Source: Bauldia sp. (GTDB taxonomy: Bacteria > Pseudomonadota > Alphaproteobacteria > Rhizobiales > Kaistiaceae). From it: a stretch of DNA of 64,000 bases. The DNA lies in the NCBI RefSeq assembly GCF_020442045.1, contig NZ_JAGRLA010000002.1, forward strand, positions 1 to 64,000. The letters run 5' to 3'. Shown piece by piece: positions 40,857 through 50,994 of this stretch. The notes under the pieces were generated by a model that was given only the letters and a program-made list of their open reading frames with translations, had not been told where the DNA came from and did not search any database. The position numbers and the translations under genes are program-made. The first letter of the stretch is position 1; each line of letters opens with the position of its first letter.

Positions 40857-42572
40857 ATGGTGATGACGCAGCATGCATTCCTCGAACAGGCCATCGCCCA
40901 GGGCCGTGGCACGGAGCCCGCCGACCTGGTGATCAAGGAGGTCGGGTTGCTCGACATCCTGTCCGGTGGCGTGACGACCACGGACATCGCGATCTGCGGC
41001 GATCGCATCGTCGGGACTTATGAGGATTACAGCGGCAAACGGGAGATCGACGGCAAGGGGCTCTTCGCGGTTCCCGGTTTCATCGACACGCATCTCCATA
41101 TCGAGTCGTCCCTCGTCACCCCGGCCGAGTTCGACCGCTGCGTCCTGCCCCATGGCGTCACCACGGCGATCTGCGACCCGCACGAGATCGCCAACGTGCT
41201 CGGCGTCGAGGGCATCCGCTACTTCCTCGCCTCGGCCGAGGCGACGGTCATGGACCTGCGCGTCCAGCTTTCCTCCTGCGTGCCTTCCTCGGCCTTCGAG
41301 ACCTCTGGCGCACGGCTGCTTGCCGCGGACCTCCTGCCATTCCGCGACCATCCCAAGGTGATCGGCCTCGCCGAATTCATGAATTTTCCCGGCGTGCTGG
41401 CCGCCGATCCGGAGGTGCTCGACAAGCTGGCGCCGTTCCAGGACGGGCATATCGACGGCCACGCGCCGCTGCTGCGCGGCGCCGACCTCAACGGCTATCT
41501 CACGGCCCGGATCGCCACCGACCACGAAACGACGACCGCCGACGAGGCCCGCGAGAAACTCAGGAAGGGAATGACCATCCTCATTCGCGAGGGATCGGTG
41601 TCGAAGGATCTCCATGCGCTTGCCGAGGTGCTCGACGAGAACACGTCGAGCTTCATGTGCCTGTGCACCGACGATCGCAACCCGCTCGACATCGCCGAGC
41701 AGGGCCATCTCGACTACATGATCCGCACCCTGATCGCGCTCGGCCGTCCGTTGCACCACGTCTATCGCGCGGCAAGCTGGTCGGCCGCCCGCGCCTTCGG
41801 TCTTCGCGACCGTGGCATGATCGCACCCGGCCGGCGCGCCGATATCGTGCTCGTCGAGGACCTCGCCGCCTGTTCGGTGAACACGGTGATTTCGGCCGGG
41901 CGTCTCGTCGAGCCCGGCATCTTCGATGACCGGCCGGTGATCGCGCCGGTCGGTCTCGACAGCATGAAGGCCGAGCCGGTTTCCGCGGCCGACTTCGAAG
42001 TCGCGGGTGGCCCGGCCGACCTCCCGGTGATCGGCGTCGAGGCGGGGCTGATCATCACCCAGCACCGGACCATGGCGGTTCCTTCCAAGGGCAATGTCCG
42101 CCTGGCGGACGCCGCCAACGATATCGCCAAGGTCGCGGTGGTGGCGCGCCACGGCCTCAATCGCAACATCGGCCGCGGCTTCGTCACCGGCTTCGGCCTG
42201 AAACGGGGCGCGATCGCGTCGTCGGTCGCCCACGATGCCCACAATATCTGCGTCATCGGCGTCGACGACGAGGACATGGCCGTCGCGGTCAACCGATTGA
42301 TCGACCTGAAGGGCGGCTTTGTCGTCGCTTCAGGCGGCGAAGTGCTTGCCGATCTTGCCCTTCCGCTTGCCGGTCTGATGAGCCTCGGGTCGTTCGAGGC
42401 CGTCCGCAGCGGGCTCTCGCCGCTCCGCAGCGCGGCGCGTCGCCTCGGATGCACGCTCGAGGAACCATTCCTCCAGGTCGCGTTCCTTGCCCTGCCGGTC
42501 ATCCCGCACCTCAAGATCACCGACTTCGGCCTCTTCGATGTCGACCGCTTCGCCATCGTCGGCGGCAGCTGA
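40857..42572 (+). CDS. ade: adenine deaminase Ade
   Basis: A 571-aa amidohydrolase converting adenine to hypoxanthine. The metal-binding motif [16 protein letters not shown], the [18 protein letters not shown] region and EFMNFPGVL match the Ade family, and the C-terminal Ade_C domain ends at [18 protein letters not shown]. Length is close to that of E. coli Ade. An ATG six bases downstream is an alternative start. The last 243 bp overlap the 3' end of the MFS gene on the opposite strand. Confidence 0.93.
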   Translation: MVMTQHAFLEQAIAQGRGTEPADLVIKEVGLLDILSGGVTTTDIAICGDRIVGTYEDYSGKREIDGKGLFAVPGFIDTHLHIESSLVTPAEFDRCVLPHGVTTAICDPHEIANVLGVEGIRYFLASAEATVMDLRVQLSSCVPSSAFETSGARLLAADLLPFRDHPKVIGLAEFMNFPGVLAADPEVLDKLAPFQDGHIDGHAPLLRGADLNGYLTARIATDHETTTADEAREKLRKGMTILIREGSVSKDLHALAEVLDENTSSFMCLCTDDRNPLDIAEQGHLDYMIRTLIALGRPLHHVYRAASWSAARAFGLRDRGMIAPGRRADIVLVEDLAACSVNTVISAGRLVEPGIFDDRPVIAPVGLDSMKAEPVSAADFEVAGGPADLPVIGVEAGLIITQHRTMAVPSKGNVRLADAANDIAKVAVVARHGLNRNIGRGFVTGFGLKRGAIASSVAHDAHNICVIGVDDEDMAVAVNRLIDLKGGFVVASGGEVLADLALPLAGLMSLGSFEAVRSGLSPLRSAARRLGCTLEEPFLQVAFLALPVIPHLKITDFGLFDVDRFAIVGGS

Positions 42573-43889
42573 GGCGGGGCGGTTGTCCTGGGCGAGACCG
42601 GTCACAGGCCGGTCGAGCCGCACCCGGATTTCTTCGCCGCGATAGGCGAAATAGGCGAGCAGCAACAGGCTGGCCGCAATCGCGACCGGCAGGGCATTCG
42701 GACCGTAAAGGTCGATGAGGTAGCCGATCGGGGTCGCGCCGACGACAGCCCCGGCGGAATAGGCCATCGCAAAGCCGGTCGAGACCACCGCGAGGCTGTG
42801 GCCCTTGAAGTCCTGGCCGATCAGGATCAGTCCGAGCGTATAGATGGCGCCGAGCGTGCCACCCGCGACGAAGAGCAGGACCACGAGAGCGGGTATGACG
42901 GTCGCGACGAAGGGGAGGGCGATGGCGATCGCCAGCGTCGGGATCGCGCAAAGCTTCAGGAGTTCCCAGCGTCCGTAGCGGTCGGCGAGGAAGCCGACGA
43001 CAAGCACCAGCATCGCCTCGCCCAGACCGAAGACGGCGACCAGCGTCGAGGCCGCCTCGTCGTCCAGGCCCCGTGAGACGCCGAACAAGGGGAGGAGGCT
43101 GTAGATCGCGGTCGAGGCGACTCCGACGAGGAAAGACGCGATGATCAGCGACCTCGCCAGGGAAAACGCGGCGCGGAAGCCGAGGCGGCCGGCGACGGCC
43201 GACAGGTCTCCGGGGCCGGTCGAGGGGCCTTCGCGTATGGCAAGGGCGACGATCGCCGCCGCGGCGAGGGGCGCCATCGCCGCAACCAGCGGCAGGTAAC
43301 CGACAACGCCGGTTGCGTTGATCATCAGCGGGCCGACAAACTGGGCGCCCGTATAGAGCACCATTGCCAAAGACATGACGCGGCCGCGCTGATGATCGCT
43401 GGCCAGGCCGTTGAGCCAGATTTCGGTCGTCGCCCACAGCGCCGCGAAGCAGGCGCCCATGACGAAACGCGAGGCGAACCAGATCGCCACGTCGTCGAAG
43501 ACAAGGATGACGGCGAAGCAGAGCACCGGCACCGCATACATGGCCGCCGCGAAGCGCGGCAGCCCGAGGACGGCGATCAGCCGGGGGAGGAAGGGACCGA
43601 CCATGAGAATGCCCGCCCCGGCAAATGAGGCATTGAGCCCGATCAGCCAGTTGGACAGGCCGTGGTCTTCGAGGGCCAGCGAAAAATAGGGATAGCTGAA
43701 CGCGGAGATGACCGATTCCACCACGATCAGGACCAGAATGCCCGCGATCGCCCAGGTCAGCCGGAAGTCGGACCGCTCCCGTTCGAACGGGATATTGTCC
43801 TGCCTGACGGAGACGAGCCGCCCCGGCGCAGACATTGCACCGCCCGTAGCCGGCGGCGCGACGGGCTTTTTCTGCTCCGCGAAACTCAT
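42330..43889 (-). CDS. MFS transporter with antisense-encoded C-terminal tail
   Basis: A 519-aa protein. Twelve membrane helices span about residues 45-425 ([19 protein letters not shown] first; [18 protein letters not shown] last), with MFS loop signatures [11 protein letters not shown] and [10 protein letters not shown]. It resembles the YcaD/UMF2 group of small-molecule exporters. The transporter core ends near 42600. The frame then stays open for about 80 more codons into ade, giving a charged tail ([20 protein letters not shown]). There is no earlier stop, so the tail should be made. Substrate is unknown. Confidence 0.82.
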   Translation of the reverse strand: MSFAEQKKPVAPPATGGAMSAPGRLVSVRQDNIPFERERSDFRLTWAIAGILVLIVVESVISAFSYPYFSLALEDHGLSNWLIGLNASFAGAGILMVGPFLPRLIAVLGLPRFAAAMYAVPVLCFAVILVFDDVAIWFASRFVMGACFAALWATTEIWLNGLASDHQRGRVMSLAMVLYTGAQFVGPLMINATGVVGYLPLVAAMAPLAAAAIVALAIREGPSTGPGDLSAVAGRLGFRAAFSLARSLIIASFLVGVASTAIYSLLPLFGVSRGLDDEAASTLVAVFGLGEAMLVLVVGFLADRYGRWELLKLCAIPTLAIAIALPFVATVIPALVVLLFVAGGTLGAIYTLGLILIGQDFKGHSLAVVSTGFAMAYSAGAVVGATPIGYLIDLYGPNALPVAIAASLLLLAYFAYRGEEIRVRLDRPVTGLAQDNRPASAAADDGEAVDIEEAEVGDLEVRDDRQGKERDLEEWFLERASEATRRAAERREPAADGLERPEAHQTGKRKGKIGKHFAA

Positions 43890-43932
43890 GCGACGAAGCC
43901 CCCCGCCGGGTCGATGAAGCGCACTCCGACTG

Positions 43933-43960
43933 TTGGATCGGAGGCCGACTTGGCTATAAC
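43933..43960 (+). promoter_or_regulatory. possible sigma70-type promoter of the first SET-domain gene
   Basis: A TTGGAT at 43933-43938 and TATAAC at 43955-43960 are 16 bp apart, and the gene starts 37 bp after the -10 element. The -10 matches the consensus at five of six bases; the -35 is weak. Confidence 0.35.
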
Positions 43961-43996
43961 AGGCCGCAATCGACGACGGGCTGGAGAATTGCCGAG

Positions 43997-44404
43997 ATGA
44001 TGCTTGTCCCCAACTATCTCGACAGGAGTCCGATTCACGGCATCGGAATCTTCGCCCGGGATTCCATTCCGGAGGGAACCCGGGTGTGGGAATTCACGCC
44101 CGGCTTCGATCAGGTTTTCTCCGACGTGGAGCTGGCGACCCTCAAACCGCTCGAGCGGGAGGCCATCCTCTTCTATTGCTACGTCGAGCAGGGGCTCAAC
44201 AGCCTCGTCCTGTGCTGTGACAATGCCCGTCACTTCAACTATGCCGACGACCCGAATTGCGGGCCCCGCGATCATTCCGTCCAGGGGTTTCTGTCGGCCT
44301 TCGCCCTTCGGGATATCGCCGCCGGAGAGGAGCTCACATACTCCACCGCCGAAGACGCGGACGCCGGCAGGAAGCTGGGAAACACGGAGGGTACCGCCGC
44401 GTAA
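43997..44404 (+). CDS. small SET-domain protein (135 aa)
   Basis: An almost bare SET domain, the fold of protein lysine methyltransferases. It has SPIHGIGIFARDSIPEGTRV at the N-terminus (the G-x-G cofactor loop), ARHFNYADDPNC (replacing the usual RFINHSCxPN) and the terminal RDIAAGEELTYST that supplies the catalytic tyrosine region. The C-terminus lacks post-SET cysteines. No pre-SET domain is present. The substrate is unknown. It faces a second SET gene across about 110 bp. Confidence 0.85.
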   Translation: MMLVPNYLDRSPIHGIGIFARDSIPEGTRVWEFTPGFDQVFSDVELATLKPLEREAILFYCYVEQGLNSLVLCCDNARHFNYADDPNCGPRDHSVQGFLSAFALRDIAAGEELTYSTAEDADAGRKLGNTEGTAA

Positions 44405-44516
44405 CGCCGGTGACCGTCCAAGGCCCCGATGAGTGTCAGCCACCATCCCTGCAATCCGTCGTCTGGTGGTTGCCGGCAGCGCATGTCCCGCAGCCTCGGG
44501 CGGCGGGCTGCCTTGT

Positions 44517-44930
44517 TCAGATCATGCAGCGCCCTTCGGGGCACCAGCACTTGATGCCCTCCGGCACCAGGTTGAAGGAGCGATAGTCGACCGTGATCTC
44601 TTCGCCCGCCTCGATGTCCCGATTGGCATAGACGTAGAGCTTGTCCTCTACGCGGGCAGTCGGCCGGCAGCTGTGGTTGAGGAAGTCGACGCCATCCGGC
44701 TCCCACTGCGGCAACAGGCAGAGAAGTTTCGAGCCCTCGCGCTTCAGGTGAACCGACTGCCGCCACCAGAAGACATCGAGCTCATCCCTGCTGTCGAGAT
44801 CGACCATCACGGCCTTGCCGTCGAAGAACCCGATCAACTCGTCTTTCCTGATCCTCGCCTTGGCGAAGACGCCCTTGTGCTCGGCACTGAAGTCACGAAC
44901 CTCGACGAGCTGGTTATTCGTATAACTCAT
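44517..44930 (-). CDS. small SET-domain protein with post-SET cysteines (137 aa)
   Basis: A SET domain with HKGVFAKARIRKDELIGFFDG, the cofactor-binding FLNHSCRPTARV and RDIAAGEE-like RDIEAGEEITVDYRSF. The C-terminus carries a CWCPEGRC post-SET cluster that, with the NHSC cysteine, could bind one zinc ion as in eukaryotic methyltransferases. The ATG at 44930 fits the N-terminus (MSYTNNQLVEVRDF). It converges with the other SET gene. Bacterial SET proteins of this type are known but mostly untested. Confidence 0.88.
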   Translation of the reverse strand: MSYTNNQLVEVRDFSAEHKGVFAKARIRKDELIGFFDGKAVMVDLDSRDELDVFWWRQSVHLKREGSKLLCLLPQWEPDGVDFLNHSCRPTARVEDKLYVYANRDIEAGEEITVDYRSFNLVPEGIKCWCPEGRCMI

Positions 44931-45522
44931 GACTCACTTCACCTCATGCCACTAGACGCCGAATAACCCGCTTCCGGACAATCAGGGACGTCCGGCCAAA
45001 AGCGCATCCGGTACCAGGCCGCCCGGCAACGAAGTGACGGAATCTCGTGGTGAGACACGCAAACGGCGCCGCACCGCCGCCTCCTCGCACTGGTTAACAA
45101 TACCTTACCGCATTACTGGGAAATCTAAGCGCGCCGGTTAATGAATTGTCAACCATTCGAGGCCCGCGCGAAGCGTCGCCAGCCTCTGGAATCCTCAGCA
45201 AATTGTCTTCTAAAACATTGGATTAACCATAATGGACGATTGCCCGGCCGGTGTCGGCCCCGCCCAGGCGCCGAGGCAGCTTGAAATCGGTTTTCGCACG
45301 CGAACTAAACTTATGGGTGCATTACCGCGGGGCGGCTACGATGAATCGATCGAGACGCAGGATTTAAACCAAACGACAATTTGCGATTGCTCGGAACAAT
45401 CCACCTGCCGACAGCATTCGTAGCGCGAGTGCATAAATTCGCGCCGGTTTTCTCTTAAACATATGGAAATTGTTTCGTGTGACGGTGAGGGCCTTAGCTA
45501 AGGGCTGCAGGGCATCCGAGAA
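44931..45522. other. 592-bp AT-richer intergenic region with CtrA-like motifs
   Basis: I see no convincing gene here. The base composition is lower in GC than its surroundings. CtrA-like motifs: TTAA-N7-TTAC at 45094-45108, TTAA-N7-TCAA at 45138-45152 and TTAACCAT at 45223-45230. All lie upstream of the tandem GGDEF-EAL genes, and the region probably also carries the promoter of the minus-strand SET gene. These motifs are short and one mismatch from the TTAA-N7-TTAA consensus, so they are suggestive only. Confidence 0.4.
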
Positions 45523-47715
45523 ATGAACAAGGGAATCACCAGCCGTATCACGCTCAACCTGATTGCGGGTATCGTGATCACGGTGGTTACCGTCGTCGTC
45601 GCCATATTCTGGATGGCGGCGCGCCAGAACGACCAGGCCGCCAAGTCGACCGAGACGATGGTGGTCGGCGGCGTGGAAGCCATGGTCCGACGGGTCAACG
45701 GCCTCGCGAATGATTACGCCTGGTGGCAGGACTTCTACGACGCGTATGTGACGCGCGACGACGAATGGATGCGCACCAACATTGAGTCCAGCGTCGCGGA
45801 AACCGAGATCGCCGATATCATGGCGGTCGTCTCCCCCGCCGGCGATATCGACTATGCATATGTGCTGGGCGACGAGCTCACGGCCGACAAAATCCTTCCG
45901 CCCACGGTGATCCAGGGCATCGACAAGCTGGCCGAGGGTATGCCGATCGAGAATTTCGCGGCGCGAAGCGCGTTTCTGGACGTCGACGGCACGATCATGC
46001 TGATCGCGGTCTCCCGCGTCACCCCGGTCTACGAGGAAGACAAGCAGGACCCGGCAAAGCTGCCGTTCTTCGTCGTCGGCATCACGCTGAACGAAGATGC
46101 GCTGCTCGACCTTGGCCGGTCGTTCCTTATCGATGACCTGCATATCGAGTTGGCGGGCGATCCGAACCAGGCCGCGTTTCCCGATGCGCCGCCGATCGTC
46201 GATATCTTCGGCAACACGATCGGCCATTTCGTCTGGACGCCGCCGACGCCGGGCTATGCGGTCCTCCGCAACGTCCTCCTGCCGATCACCATCGCGCTGG
46301 CGCTGTTCTGCGTGGTCGCCTTCACGACCGCATTCAGGGCGCGCCGGATAGCGATCGCGTTGAGCGACAGCGAGAAGGAAGCCGTCATCGCCGCGCGGAC
46401 CGACAGCATGACCGCGTTGATGAACCGTACCGGCTTCACGGAACTGCTCGAATCCTCCGCCTACGAGCAGGCATGCGCCAACGGCAAGCTGGCGATCATC
46501 TACATGGATATCAATGGCTTCAAGGCGGTCAACGACTCGATCGGCCATCATGGCGGCGACGAGCTGGTCAAGGCGCTTGCAAGGCGCGTAACCGGTGCCC
46601 TCCCGGACGATGCCACATTCGCGCGGATCGGCGGCGACGAATTCGCGGTCGCCATAACCGGTGACTCGGTGCGCGAGACGACCGCCAGCGCCGCCGCCGA
46701 CGTCGTCGGATGCCTCGATCAGCCCTTTACCGTGCACGGCTTCGAGTTCCACGTCTCGGTCGCCGTCGGCTACGCGGTCGCCGGCGGCACGGGGCTGACG
46801 TCGAGCGAGATTGTCCGTCGCGCCGACATTGCGATGTACCACGCGAAGAACGGCGCCGAACGGGAAGCGGTCCTCTACAACTCCACCATGGAGACCGGGG
46901 CGCTCGAGAAGAAGCAGATCGAGACGTCGCTTCGCAGGGCGATCGATCTCGGCGATCTCCAGGTCTTCTACCAGCCGGTGGTGCGCGCCAGCGACCTGGC
47001 GGTCGTCGGCATGGAAGCCCTGCTGCGCTGGACGTCGAAGGAACTCGGCACCGTCTCGCCGGCAACCTTCATCCCGGTCGCCGAAGAGACCGGTCTGATC
47101 CACGATATCGGGCGCTTCGTGGTCGACCGCGTCTGCAAGGACGCGTCGAACTGGCCGGGGATGAAGATGGCCATCAACCTGTCGCCGGTCCAGTTGCGTG
47201 ATCCGGACTTCGCGACGGGGCTGCTGGAGGCGGTTCGAAGCCATGGCCTGGAGCCGAGCCGCTTCGAGCTCGAACTCACCGAAGGCATCCTGGTCAACAA
47301 CCCGACCATCGCCAAGCGAAAGCTCGCCAAGCTCAAGGAAATGGGCTTCACGCTCTCGCTCGACGACTTCGGAACCGGTTTCTCGTCGATCGGCTACCTG
47401 CGGCAGTTCCCCTTCGACATCCTCAAGGTGGACCGGTCTTTCGTGCGCGACATCGGCCTGAACGCGACCGCCAATGCGCTTATCCAGTCCCTGGTGTCGC
47501 TCGGCGACGCGATGAACCTGTCGGTGATCGCGGAAGGGATCGAGAACGAGGATCAGCTGAAGCTCCTGCGTCTCGTCCAGTGCGAATATGTCCAGGGTTA
47601 TCTGATCAGCCGGCCGATTCCCGGGGAGCAGATCACCGACCTGCTGGAGAAGGCCGGCGAGCAGAGGCGCCTCGTTCTCGGCGCCAGGGACGATCGCGAG
47701 GCGGTCGCGAGATAA
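45523..47715 (+). CDS. CHASE4-GGDEF-EAL cyclic-di-GMP protein, first of two
   Basis: A 730-aa membrane protein: membrane helix at about 9-31, an extracellular CHASE4-type sensor (about 50-240, with LANDYAWWQDFYDAY), a second helix at about 248-275, a GGDEF domain with intact motif at residues 370-374 and an EAL domain with motif at 498-500, INLSP, DDFGTGFSS and AEGIEN. Both synthesis and hydrolysis of cyclic-di-GMP are possible; the net activity is unknown. It is the first gene after the 592-bp intergenic region, with the paralogue starting about 84 bp later. Confidence 0.93.
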   Translation: MNKGITSRITLNLIAGIVITVVTVVVAIFWMAARQNDQAAKSTETMVVGGVEAMVRRVNGLANDYAWWQDFYDAYVTRDDEWMRTNIESSVAETEIADIMAVVSPAGDIDYAYVLGDELTADKILPPTVIQGIDKLAEGMPIENFAARSAFLDVDGTIMLIAVSRVTPVYEEDKQDPAKLPFFVVGITLNEDALLDLGRSFLIDDLHIELAGDPNQAAFPDAPPIVDIFGNTIGHFVWTPPTPGYAVLRNVLLPITIALALFCVVAFTTAFRARRIAIALSDSEKEAVIAARTDSMTALMNRTGFTELLESSAYEQACANGKLAIIYMDINGFKAVNDSIGHHGGDELVKALARRVTGALPDDATFARIGGDEFAVAITGDSVRETTASAAADVVGCLDQPFTVHGFEFHVSVAVGYAVAGGTGLTSSEIVRRADIAMYHAKNGAEREAVLYNSTMETGALEKKQIETSLRRAIDLGDLQVFYQPVVRASDLAVVGMEALLRWTSKELGTVSPATFIPVAEETGLIHDIGRFVVDRVCKDASNWPGMKMAINLSPVQLRDPDFATGLLEAVRSHGLEPSRFELELTEGILVNNPTIAKRKLAKLKEMGFTLSLDDFGTGFSSIGYLRQFPFDILKVDRSFVRDIGLNATANALIQSLVSLGDAMNLSVIAEGIENEDQLKLLRLVQCEYVQGYLISRPIPGEQITDLLEKAGEQRRLVLGARDDREAVAR

Positions 47716-47798
47716 GGGGCGGGCCGGTCGCCTGGCCCCGGTATCCCGGGGCACGGCCGGCGCTTCCCGAAGCGCCTCGATCCGCGGACAAACGGCAG

Positions 47799-49967
47799 AT
47801 GCCGAAGCTCGAGTCGATCATTTCCCGGTTTGGAATCCGCATCCTATTGCCGGCGGTTGTGGTGCTCGTCGGCGCGCTGACCATCGTCATCGTCTCGCTC
47901 GGTGAAATGGCGAACGAGGTCAATCGTATCGAAGATCGGCTGACCGCGCGGTCCGCCGAGGCCGCGATCCAGGTCAGCCTTCGCCGTATCGGCGATTCTC
48001 ACCGCGACTATGCCTCCTGGGATGACGCGGTCCGCAATCTCTATGGCCGGGTGGACGAGGAATTCCTCGACGAGGGGTATGTGTCGGCGGCGATAGACGC
48101 CGTCTTCTTCGACAGCTTCTATCTGATCGACGAGTCCGGCCGCGACGTCGTCGGCTACCATTTCGGCGAGCGGCTGGAAGAGAGCTCGGCTTCGGTCTAC
48201 GGCGACCAGCTTGCGAAGTTGATCGCCTCGCTCCCGCGTGACGGCAAGACATACGCCGTGAAAACGGGGATTTTGCAAACAAAATGGGGCCTGGCGAAAG
48301 TCGCCGTCGGCCCCGTGGTTCCGTTTTCCGAGGACTATTCGCCCCGGCCGGCGGCCTCGCGGCTGCTCCTGATCAGTCATGCATTCGACGGGGCGGCGGT
48401 CGCAAGTCTCGGGGAAGACTATCTCATAGAAGGTCTCAGGCTCGTGGATGCCGGGGCGGCCGGGCCTTCATCCGTTACCATTACCGATCCGTCCGGTACC
48501 GTTCTGGCGGCGCTTGACTGGACGTCGCGGGCGCTCGGCAACGAGGCGAGGGCGCGGATCGGCCCCGCGGTCTTCGTCATGCTGGCATTGATATGCGTGG
48601 TGATGATCTTCCTGCTCGTGGTCGCGCGACGAAGCGTCGACGCGATCAAGCAAAAGGAAGCCGAAGCCCGGCATATGGCGACCCATGACCAACTGACCGG
48701 CCTGCCCAATCGCTCGGTCGCGGTGACGACGATCGACGAGGCGCTTGCGAAGCGGAAAGGGGGCGAGGGGGTTGCCGCCATCTATGTCGATCTCGACCGG
48801 TTCAAGGACGTTGACGACACCTTCGGCCATGAGACCGGTGACCGGCTGCTGGTGAAGATCGCAGGCCTGTTCCAGGAGTGTGCCGGGGAGCATCTTCTCG
48901 CCCGGATCGGTGGAGACGAGTTCGTCTTCGTCGTCTGCGACCGCAAGGCCGTCGAGGCCGCCTGCACCATCGGCTGGAAGATCATCGACTCGCTGGCCGT
49001 GCCGTTCGTCATCGACGGCCGGGTGATCTCCATCGCCGCCAATGTCGGCATCGCGGTGGCCGACACAATCGATCCCTCGGCGCAGGAGCTGCTGCGCCGG
49101 GCCGACGTGGCGATGGATCAGGCCAAGTCGCTGGGTTCGAACCGCTTCTTCGTCTACGAGCCGTTCATCGACACGGTTCGCCATGAACGGCTCGAGCTGG
49201 CGGACGATCTGCGGCGGGCGCTCCTCGGCGACGAGCTGGACCTCGTCTACCAGCCGGTTTTCGACGCGGAGACGCGGGATGTCGTCGGGGTCGAGGCATT
49301 GCTGCGCTGGGAGCGGCCGCTGTTTGGCGCGGTTTCTCCGGAAGTGATCATACCGATCGCCGAGGAATCGGGATTGATCGACGCCCTTAGCCAGTGGACG
49401 CTCCGCCGGGCGTGCCGCGACGCGCGCGACTGGCAGGATGTCTGGCTCGCGGTGAACATCTCGACGCTGGAGTTCCGCAATCCCAATTTCGACGGTCACG
49501 TCGCCAGGATATTGGCCGAGACCGGGTTGCCGGCGAGCCGCATGGAGATCGAGGTTATCGAGAGCGAGCTGCTCGGCCGTCCCGACCAGATCCGCCGAAC
49601 CATCGATGCGGTTCGTGGCCTCGGGGTCGCCGTCGCGCTCGACGATTTCGGGACGGGCTATTCCAGCATCGGCTATCTCCGCAGCTTCGCCCTCGACAAG
49701 ATCAAGCTCGACCGGTCGATGGTCGATGGCATTACCGTGGACGAGGACAAGCTCAAGCTTCTCCGCGCGACGGTGGACCTCGCCCATGCGCTCAACCTCA
49801 AGGTGACCGCCGAGGGTGTCGAAAGCGCCGAGGAAGCGCGCTTGCTCTGCCAGGTGGGATGTCGCGAGCTGCAGGGATTCTACCTGGCCGATGTGATGTC
49901 GGCCGCCAGGATCGATGACTTTCTCGCCGCCCGGCGGGACGCCGGGAGCCTTGCTCACACCGCTTGA
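47799..49967 (+). CDS. CHASE4-GGDEF-EAL cyclic-di-GMP protein, second of two
   Basis: A 722-aa paralogue: membrane helix at about 12-34, a CHASE4-like sensor (about 50-240, DSHRDYASWDDAVRNLY), a second helix at about 255-280, a GGDEF motif at 371-375 in ARIGGDEFVFVV and an EAL motif at 499-501, with VNIS, DDFGTGYSS and AEGVES. I chose the ATG at 47799, which puts the first helix at the N-terminus; the reading frame is open into the previous gene but that stretch is low-complexity. No strong ribosome binding site is seen. It converges with the hyi-like gene. Confidence 0.92.
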   Translation: MPKLESIISRFGIRILLPAVVVLVGALTIVIVSLGEMANEVNRIEDRLTARSAEAAIQVSLRRIGDSHRDYASWDDAVRNLYGRVDEEFLDEGYVSAAIDAVFFDSFYLIDESGRDVVGYHFGERLEESSASVYGDQLAKLIASLPRDGKTYAVKTGILQTKWGLAKVAVGPVVPFSEDYSPRPAASRLLLISHAFDGAAVASLGEDYLIEGLRLVDAGAAGPSSVTITDPSGTVLAALDWTSRALGNEARARIGPAVFVMLALICVVMIFLLVVARRSVDAIKQKEAEARHMATHDQLTGLPNRSVAVTTIDEALAKRKGGEGVAAIYVDLDRFKDVDDTFGHETGDRLLVKIAGLFQECAGEHLLARIGGDEFVFVVCDRKAVEAACTIGWKIIDSLAVPFVIDGRVISIAANVGIAVADTIDPSAQELLRRADVAMDQAKSLGSNRFFVYEPFIDTVRHERLELADDLRRALLGDELDLVYQPVFDAETRDVVGVEALLRWERPLFGAVSPEVIIPIAEESGLIDALSQWTLRRACRDARDWQDVWLAVNISTLEFRNPNFDGHVARILAETGLPASRMEIEVIESELLGRPDQIRRTIDAVRGLGVAVALDDFGTGYSSIGYLRSFALDKIKLDRSMVDGITVDEDKLKLLRATVDLAHALNLKVTAEGVESAEEARLLCQVGCRELQGFYLADVMSAARIDDFLAARRDAGSLAHTA

Positions 49968-49971
49968 GGCA

Positions 49972-50754
49972 TCAGAGCGACATGCCGAGGCTCTGGAGCC
50001 AGACGAGTCCCTCGTCCGTCCCGCTGCGCGGGAGATATTCCGCGCCGACCCAGCCGTCATAGCCGAGGCCGTCGAGGGTCCTCAGCACCCGTCCATAGGC
50101 GATTTCGCCTTCGTCCGGCTCGGCCCGGCTCGGCACGGCGGCGATCTGGACATGTCCGATGCGGCCGAACTGCTCGCGCATGCGCGTCAGGACGTCTCCC
50201 TGGCATGCGCCGACATGATACATGTCGAACATCAGCTTCAGGTTCCGCGCCTCGACCCGGTCGATGATTTCGGCCGCCTGCTCGACGCGCGAATAGAAGT
50301 AGCCGGGCATGTCGCGCGGGTTGAGAGGCTCGAGCAGGATCGTCAGGCCATGCTCCGCGGCCCTGGCCGTTGCCTTCCGCAGATTGGCGACCAACACGTC
50401 AGCGGCCGCGGCGCGGTCTTCGTCGGCGACGAGGCCCGCCATGACATGGACCGCCGTCCCGCCGACCGCGTGGCAATAGGTGATCGCCTGGTTGGCAAGC
50501 GCCTCGAAGTCTGCTTCCCGGCCGGGAACGGCGGCCAGTCCGCGATGGCCGGTGGCGCCCGCGCCGATATCGGTGTTGATGCCGAGGATCCGGACCCCGT
50601 TGCGCGCGCAGGCCTCGCGCAATGCCTCGGCTGGCGTAGCGTAGGGATAGTGGAACTCGACTGCCTTGAAACCGGCCCTGGCCGCGGCGTCGATGCGCTC
50701 GATCAGCGGACGGTCGGGCCAAAGGAAGCCGAGATTGGCCGAGAAGCGGGGCAT
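49972..50754 (-). CDS. hyi: hydroxypyruvate isomerase-like TIM-barrel protein
   Basis: A 260-aa protein of the Hyi family (E. coli Hyi is 258 aa), which interconverts hydroxypyruvate and tartronate semialdehyde. Conserved segments are PRFSANLGFLW at the start, AGFKAVEFHYPYATP, VHVMAGL, LLEPLNPRDMPGYF (metal ligand Glu), LKLMFDMYHVGACQGD and VGAEYLPRS. I chose the ATG at 50754 because it gives the usual N-terminus; another ATG at 50820 would add 22 unrelated residues. It diverges from the LacI-family gene across about 240 bp. Confidence 0.85.
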   Translation of the reverse strand: MPRFSANLGFLWPDRPLIERIDAAARAGFKAVEFHYPYATPAEALREACARNGVRILGINTDIGAGATGHRGLAAVPGREADFEALANQAITYCHAVGGTAVHVMAGLVADEDRAAAADVLVANLRKATARAAEHGLTILLEPLNPRDMPGYFYSRVEQAAEIIDRVEARNLKLMFDMYHVGACQGDVLTRMREQFGRIGHVQIAAVPSRAEPDEGEIAYGRVLRTLDGLGYDGWVGAEYLPRSGTDEGLVWLQSLGMSL

Positions 50755-50970
50755 GGGATCAAACCGTGGTTGCCGGGCGAATGGATGGTCGGGCGTGTCG
50801 GGCGGTATCGACCTGTTCATGCCCCGCTGTCATGGTCTTGACAAGCCCTCGCCCGGAGCCCGATGACCTTCGTTTCGACCCGTCCTTGCATATGATCTCC
50901 GCCAGGACGATCACGCGTCCCTGAAACCCATGCGCATGGCCAGATACGGTGTTTCCAGTTGAAACGCCCG

Positions 50971-50986
50971 TGTCCTACGTGAGACA
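50971..50986. promoter_or_regulatory. candidate LacI-type operator in front of the repressor gene
   Basis: TGTCCTACGTGAGACA is a 16-bp imperfect palindrome centred on CG (50978/50979), nine bases before the ATG of the LacI-family gene. LacI-family operators are typically 14-18-bp palindromes centred on CG. The half-site TGTCTCAC recurs downstream at 52054-52061. Confidence 0.5.
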
Positions 50987-50994
50987 AATCCGTT

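Noticed and set aside
45232-45423. 63-codon open frame in the 592-bp intergenic region
   Set aside because: No ribosome binding site, no recognisable domain, and composition unlike neighbouring genes.
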